From contig NZ_JACJSV010000001.1 in the NCBI RefSeq assembly GCF_014698335.1, forward strand, positions 62,001-126,000: DNA of 64,000 bases, written 5' to 3'. Under the pieces are notes generated by a model that saw nothing but the letters and a program-made list of their open reading frames with translations, ran no database searches and was not told where the DNA came from. Of the stretch, positions 61,768 to 64,000 are shown one piece after another (positions within the stretch are counted from its first letter, which is position 1; each line of letters starts with the position of its first letter). The position numbers and the translations under genes were made by a program. This DNA comes from Microcystis viridis FACHB-1342 (GTDB lineage: Bacteria; Cyanobacteriota; Cyanobacteriia; Cyanobacteriales; Microcystaceae).

Positions 61768-62310
61768 CTATTTACCTCCTAGGTTGGCCAAACTGCGATC
61801 AATTAGGGTTTGTTGTACCGATTCTTCCAGGCCGGCGCTTAATTGGGATTCCACGTTAGCTAAGGCTAAAGCGGTAATTCTTTGGCGTAATTCTACTAAA
61901 ACGCGATCCTGTTCTGCCGAGAGATCTTTAGCGGCACTTTCGCGCATTCTTTGAATATCGAGTTCGGCTTGGGCGGCGATGTCGGCGGTGACAGTTTTAG
62001 CTCTAGATCGAGCATTATTGATAATTTTTTCCGCCTCTTGTTTTGCTAGGGCGAGTTTTTTCTGTTCTTCGGCGAGGGCGGTAGCGGCAATATTTTTCCG
62101 GTCTTCAGCTTCGGCTAAAGCTTCAGCAATCTTCGACTGACGTTCTCCGAGGATTTGTCCGAGAACTTTGCGGCCGTAGAAGATGACTAAACCGAGCAGA
62201 ATCGAGAGGTTAAATAGGTTAGTTCCTAGGATATCGGTGTTGATGCCGAATCCTTCTGCTGCCGCTTCCTTCGCCTCCGTGGCTAATAATAAAACTGTGT
62301 CGATGATCAT
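61768..62310 (-). CDS. atpF: ATP synthase F0 subunit b
   Basis: Peripheral stalk subunit. The 180 residues have an N-terminal membrane segment ([20 protein letters not shown]) followed by a long charged helix for the right-handed coiled coil with b'. The extra N-terminal residues before the membrane (about 1-28) are typical of cyanobacterial b. It is contiguous with atpD. Confidence 0.96.
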   Translation of the reverse strand: MIIDTVLLLATEAKEAAAEGFGINTDILGTNLFNLSILLGLVIFYGRKVLGQILGERQSKIAEALAEAEDRKNIAATALAEEQKKLALAKQEAEKIINNARSRAKTVTADIAAQAELDIQRMRESAAKDLSAEQDRVLVELRQRITALALANVESQLSAGLEESVQQTLIDRSLANLGGK

Positions 62311-62436
62311 GGTTATTGAGGGCGGGGAGTAGGTTATTCAGTTATCAGTTATCAGAGGTAAGTTATCAGTCTTCTAACTCCTGACGACTGACTTCTATCT
62401 TTTTACTGATCACTTTTATTAACCAAGGGCTGGGGT
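62311..62436. repeat. atpG-atpF spacer with heptamer remnants
   Basis: Several CAGTTAT units lie at about 62338-62375, then TTTTTACTGATCACTTTTATTA. No gene is seen. Confidence 0.65.
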
Positions 62437-62868
62437 TTAGCGAACGAGTTCGGGGCCGAGGAGTTTTTCGAGAATTTGACGGGAAAGAGAGGCCACTTGT
62501 CCTTCTAGAGAACGAAAGGCTTCTTCTTTCTGTTGGGCAATTTCGGCGGCGACGGCTTCTTTACGGGCGATCGCTTCTTTTTGGGCTGCGGCAACTCGTT
62601 CGCTGGCTAGTTTTTGGGCCTCAGCTTGCGCTTGGGCGATAATCTCTTGGGATTGTTTACGAGCCGAAGTTAATTGCAATTCGTACTCTTGTACCAGCGC
62701 TTCGGTTTTGGCTAGTTGTTCTTTGGCTCCGCCTTCCGTTTGCCGAATATACTCCGCCCGTTCATCTAAAACTTTACTGAGGGGTTTATAAAAAACGGCG
62801 TTCAGGATCACTGCCAAAAGAATAAACTGTAGTGCCATCACTGGCAGGGTGGCATCGAAATCAAACAT
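62437..62868 (-). CDS. atpG: ATP synthase F0 subunit b'
   Basis: Second peripheral stalk subunit, found in photosynthetic organisms and paired with b. The 143 residues have a membrane segment at the N-terminus ([20 protein letters not shown]) and a long helical region ([20 protein letters not shown]). The name atpG is the cyanobacterial one and must not be confused with the E. coli gamma gene. The shorter length relative to b is normal. Confidence 0.95.
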   Translation of the reverse strand: MFDFDATLPVMALQFILLAVILNAVFYKPLSKVLDERAEYIRQTEGGAKEQLAKTEALVQEYELQLTSARKQSQEIIAQAQAEAQKLASERVAAAQKEAIARKEAVAAEIAQQKEEAFRSLEGQVASLSRQILEKLLGPELVR

Positions 62869-63098
62869 TGATTTATTCCTGATAAATAGAAGCTATAGAC
62901 AGGTTCAAAAAAGGAAGATGATCCCCCTGCTTTAAGAATAAACAGTCAGGGGGAATCACTAAAATTCCCTTAATTAGCTATCAGCCTTCCGTCCCAAAAA
63001 CCAGATTTTTTAGTGGGCTGCTTTGGCGTTTTTTGAGAGTTTTTAAAACTCTGCTGCCAAGCTGGGGACTGGGGGCTGATAGCCCACTGCTTTTTTAA
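62869..63098. promoter_or_regulatory. Structured spacer between atpH and atpG
   Basis: The 230 bp hold an inverted pair CCCCCTG/CAGGGGG (about 62923-62953), a 10-bp pair GCTATCAGCC/GGCTGATAGC (62977-62986 and 63074-63083) and the near-palindrome AGAGTTTTTAAAACTCT (about 63036-63052). Such a spacer could process the transcript or limit read-through, which would help give the extra c subunit. That role is inferred. Confidence 0.5.
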
Positions 63099-63362
<264 letters not shown>

Positions 63363-63574
63363 TTACTAATCAATTTCAATCTGTTGTTTACAGAGCGCGT
63401 TCTCAGCCGTAAAAAATGGCTGGTTTTCTGCTCAAAACTCCCGAAAGAGTTTTTGGGAAAGAACGATCCTGGAATTCAGTTGCTCATCCTGAATTCGACC
63501 AATAATTTCTTAGTTATTATCCTATTATTTGGACACTTTTCCCTAAGAAATTTTTCTGTTTTCGTCTCTCGCTT

Positions 63575-64000
63575 TTAAGCGTGTTCTTCTTCGTGTTCCG
63601 ATTCCAGTGCCTCATGGATATAGGCCCCGGCAAGGGTGGCGAAGACAAGGGCCTGAATAGCGCTGGTAAATAAACCGAGAGCCATCAGGGGTAGGGGTAC
63701 GACTAGGGGGACAAGGAAGACTAATACTGCTACTACCAACTCATCCGCGAGGATGTTTCCGAAAAGACGGAAGCTGAGGGAGAGGGGTTTGGTAAAGTCT
63801 TCTAAAATTTTGATCGGTAATAGCACGGGAATCGGCTCTAGGTAGTGAGCGAAGTAACCGAGTCCTTTTTTACTGATGCCTGCGTAGAAGTAAGCGAGGG
63901 AAGTCAGTAGGGCTAACGCCACCGTGGTATTGATGTCGTTAGTGGGGGCGGCTAATTCCCCTTCGGGCAGTTCGATTAACTTCCAAGGAATCAAGGCCCC
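63575..64000 (-). CDS. atpI: ATP synthase F0 subunit a, C-terminal part (cut by window end)
   Basis: Proton channel stator next to the c ring. About 141 residues are present, starting [16 protein letters not shown] at the window edge; the frame is open to base 64000 so the N-terminus lies outside. The essential Arg is in [20 protein letters not shown], followed by membrane segments [20 protein letters not shown] and [18 protein letters not shown]. It is the first visible gene of the atp operon (atpB in E. coli). Confidence 0.97.
   Translation of the reverse strand, partial: GALIPWKLIELPEGELAAPTNDINTTVALALLTSLAYFYAGISKKGLGYFAHYLEPIPVLLPIKILEDFTKPLSLSFRLFGNILADELVVAVLVFLVPLVVPLPLMALGLFTSAIQALVFATLAGAYIHEALESEHEEEHA

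Overview
The window is chromosomal DNA of a unicellular bloom-forming cyanobacterium, most likely Microcystis aeruginosa or a close relative. The evidence is: the split cyanobacterial atp operon (a-c-b'-b-delta-alpha-gamma), NtcA, CcsA (Ycf5), the thylakoid thioredoxin TxlA/HCF164, a type-2 NADH dehydrogenase, a LabA-like NYN protein, many copies of the HIP1 octamer GCGATCGC, A+T-rich DNA, and an abundance of heptanucleotide tandem repeats, MITE-like elements and toxin-antitoxin (TA) modules and remnants. The species name is an inference; no marker gene was compared.

Layout. 1-304: tail of a YgfZ/GcvT-type protein, then heptamer repeats and a MITE. 644-3627 (minus): NAD biosynthesis operon nadD-nrtR-like-nadE. 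3700-6100: accessory region with a 393-bp element, an orphan antitoxin-like pair, a small secreted or membrane peptide, and a repeat array leading into a two-gene operon (5538-8238). The large protein of that operon joins HEAT-like, PIN-like, LeuA-regulatory-like, pentapeptide-repeat and unknown C-terminal domains. 8317-8813: BrnT/BrnA flanked by paired repeats. 9077-10986: a 27-bp minisatellite behind a two-RCK cation channel gene. 11137-13860: a gene graveyard with an Rpn nuclease and its frameshifted copy, antitoxin, RelE/ParE and XisH remnants, and an HNH gene split by a MITE. 14020-18071: PEP-CTERM protein, DUF433 antitoxin with a cut-off toxin, larE, and a permease with its TIGR03943 partner.

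18269-40530 is mostly core: beta-propeller-like protein, aldehyde dehydrogenase, menF, NIL-ferredoxin, txlA, a large secreted protein, ftsH, ccsA, aspartoacylase, a Ser/Thr kinase, a DUF815 ATPase, two mosaic Uma2 genes, a DUF3084 protein, ntcA, fabI and glyQ. 40676-45694 (minus) is the str operon rpsL-rpsG-fusA-tuf-rpsJ with a clear promoter and terminator. 46115-47600 is a HigB / HigA-ImmA/IrrE module under a long palindrome, followed by NurA, LabA-like, metG and plsC. 52346-54372 (minus) holds a second unusual pair: a PD-(D/E)XK-like domain fused to a ParA ATPase, with a ParB-like/SAP-like partner. 54457-58182: GAF protein, NDH-2, a 30-residue membrane peptide and ExbB/ExbD. 58498-64000 (minus): atp operon, cut by the window end in atpI.

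The best candidates for undescribed systems are the PIN/LeuA-like/pentapeptide operon (5538-8238) and the nuclease-ParA plus ParB/SAP pair (52346-54372). The repeat families also visibly remodel genes: one MITE splits an HNH gene, another supplies part of the NDH-2 start codon, and a dispersed repeat encodes the C-terminus of the HigA-like protein. No tRNA, rRNA, CRISPR array or intact transposase gene was recognised.
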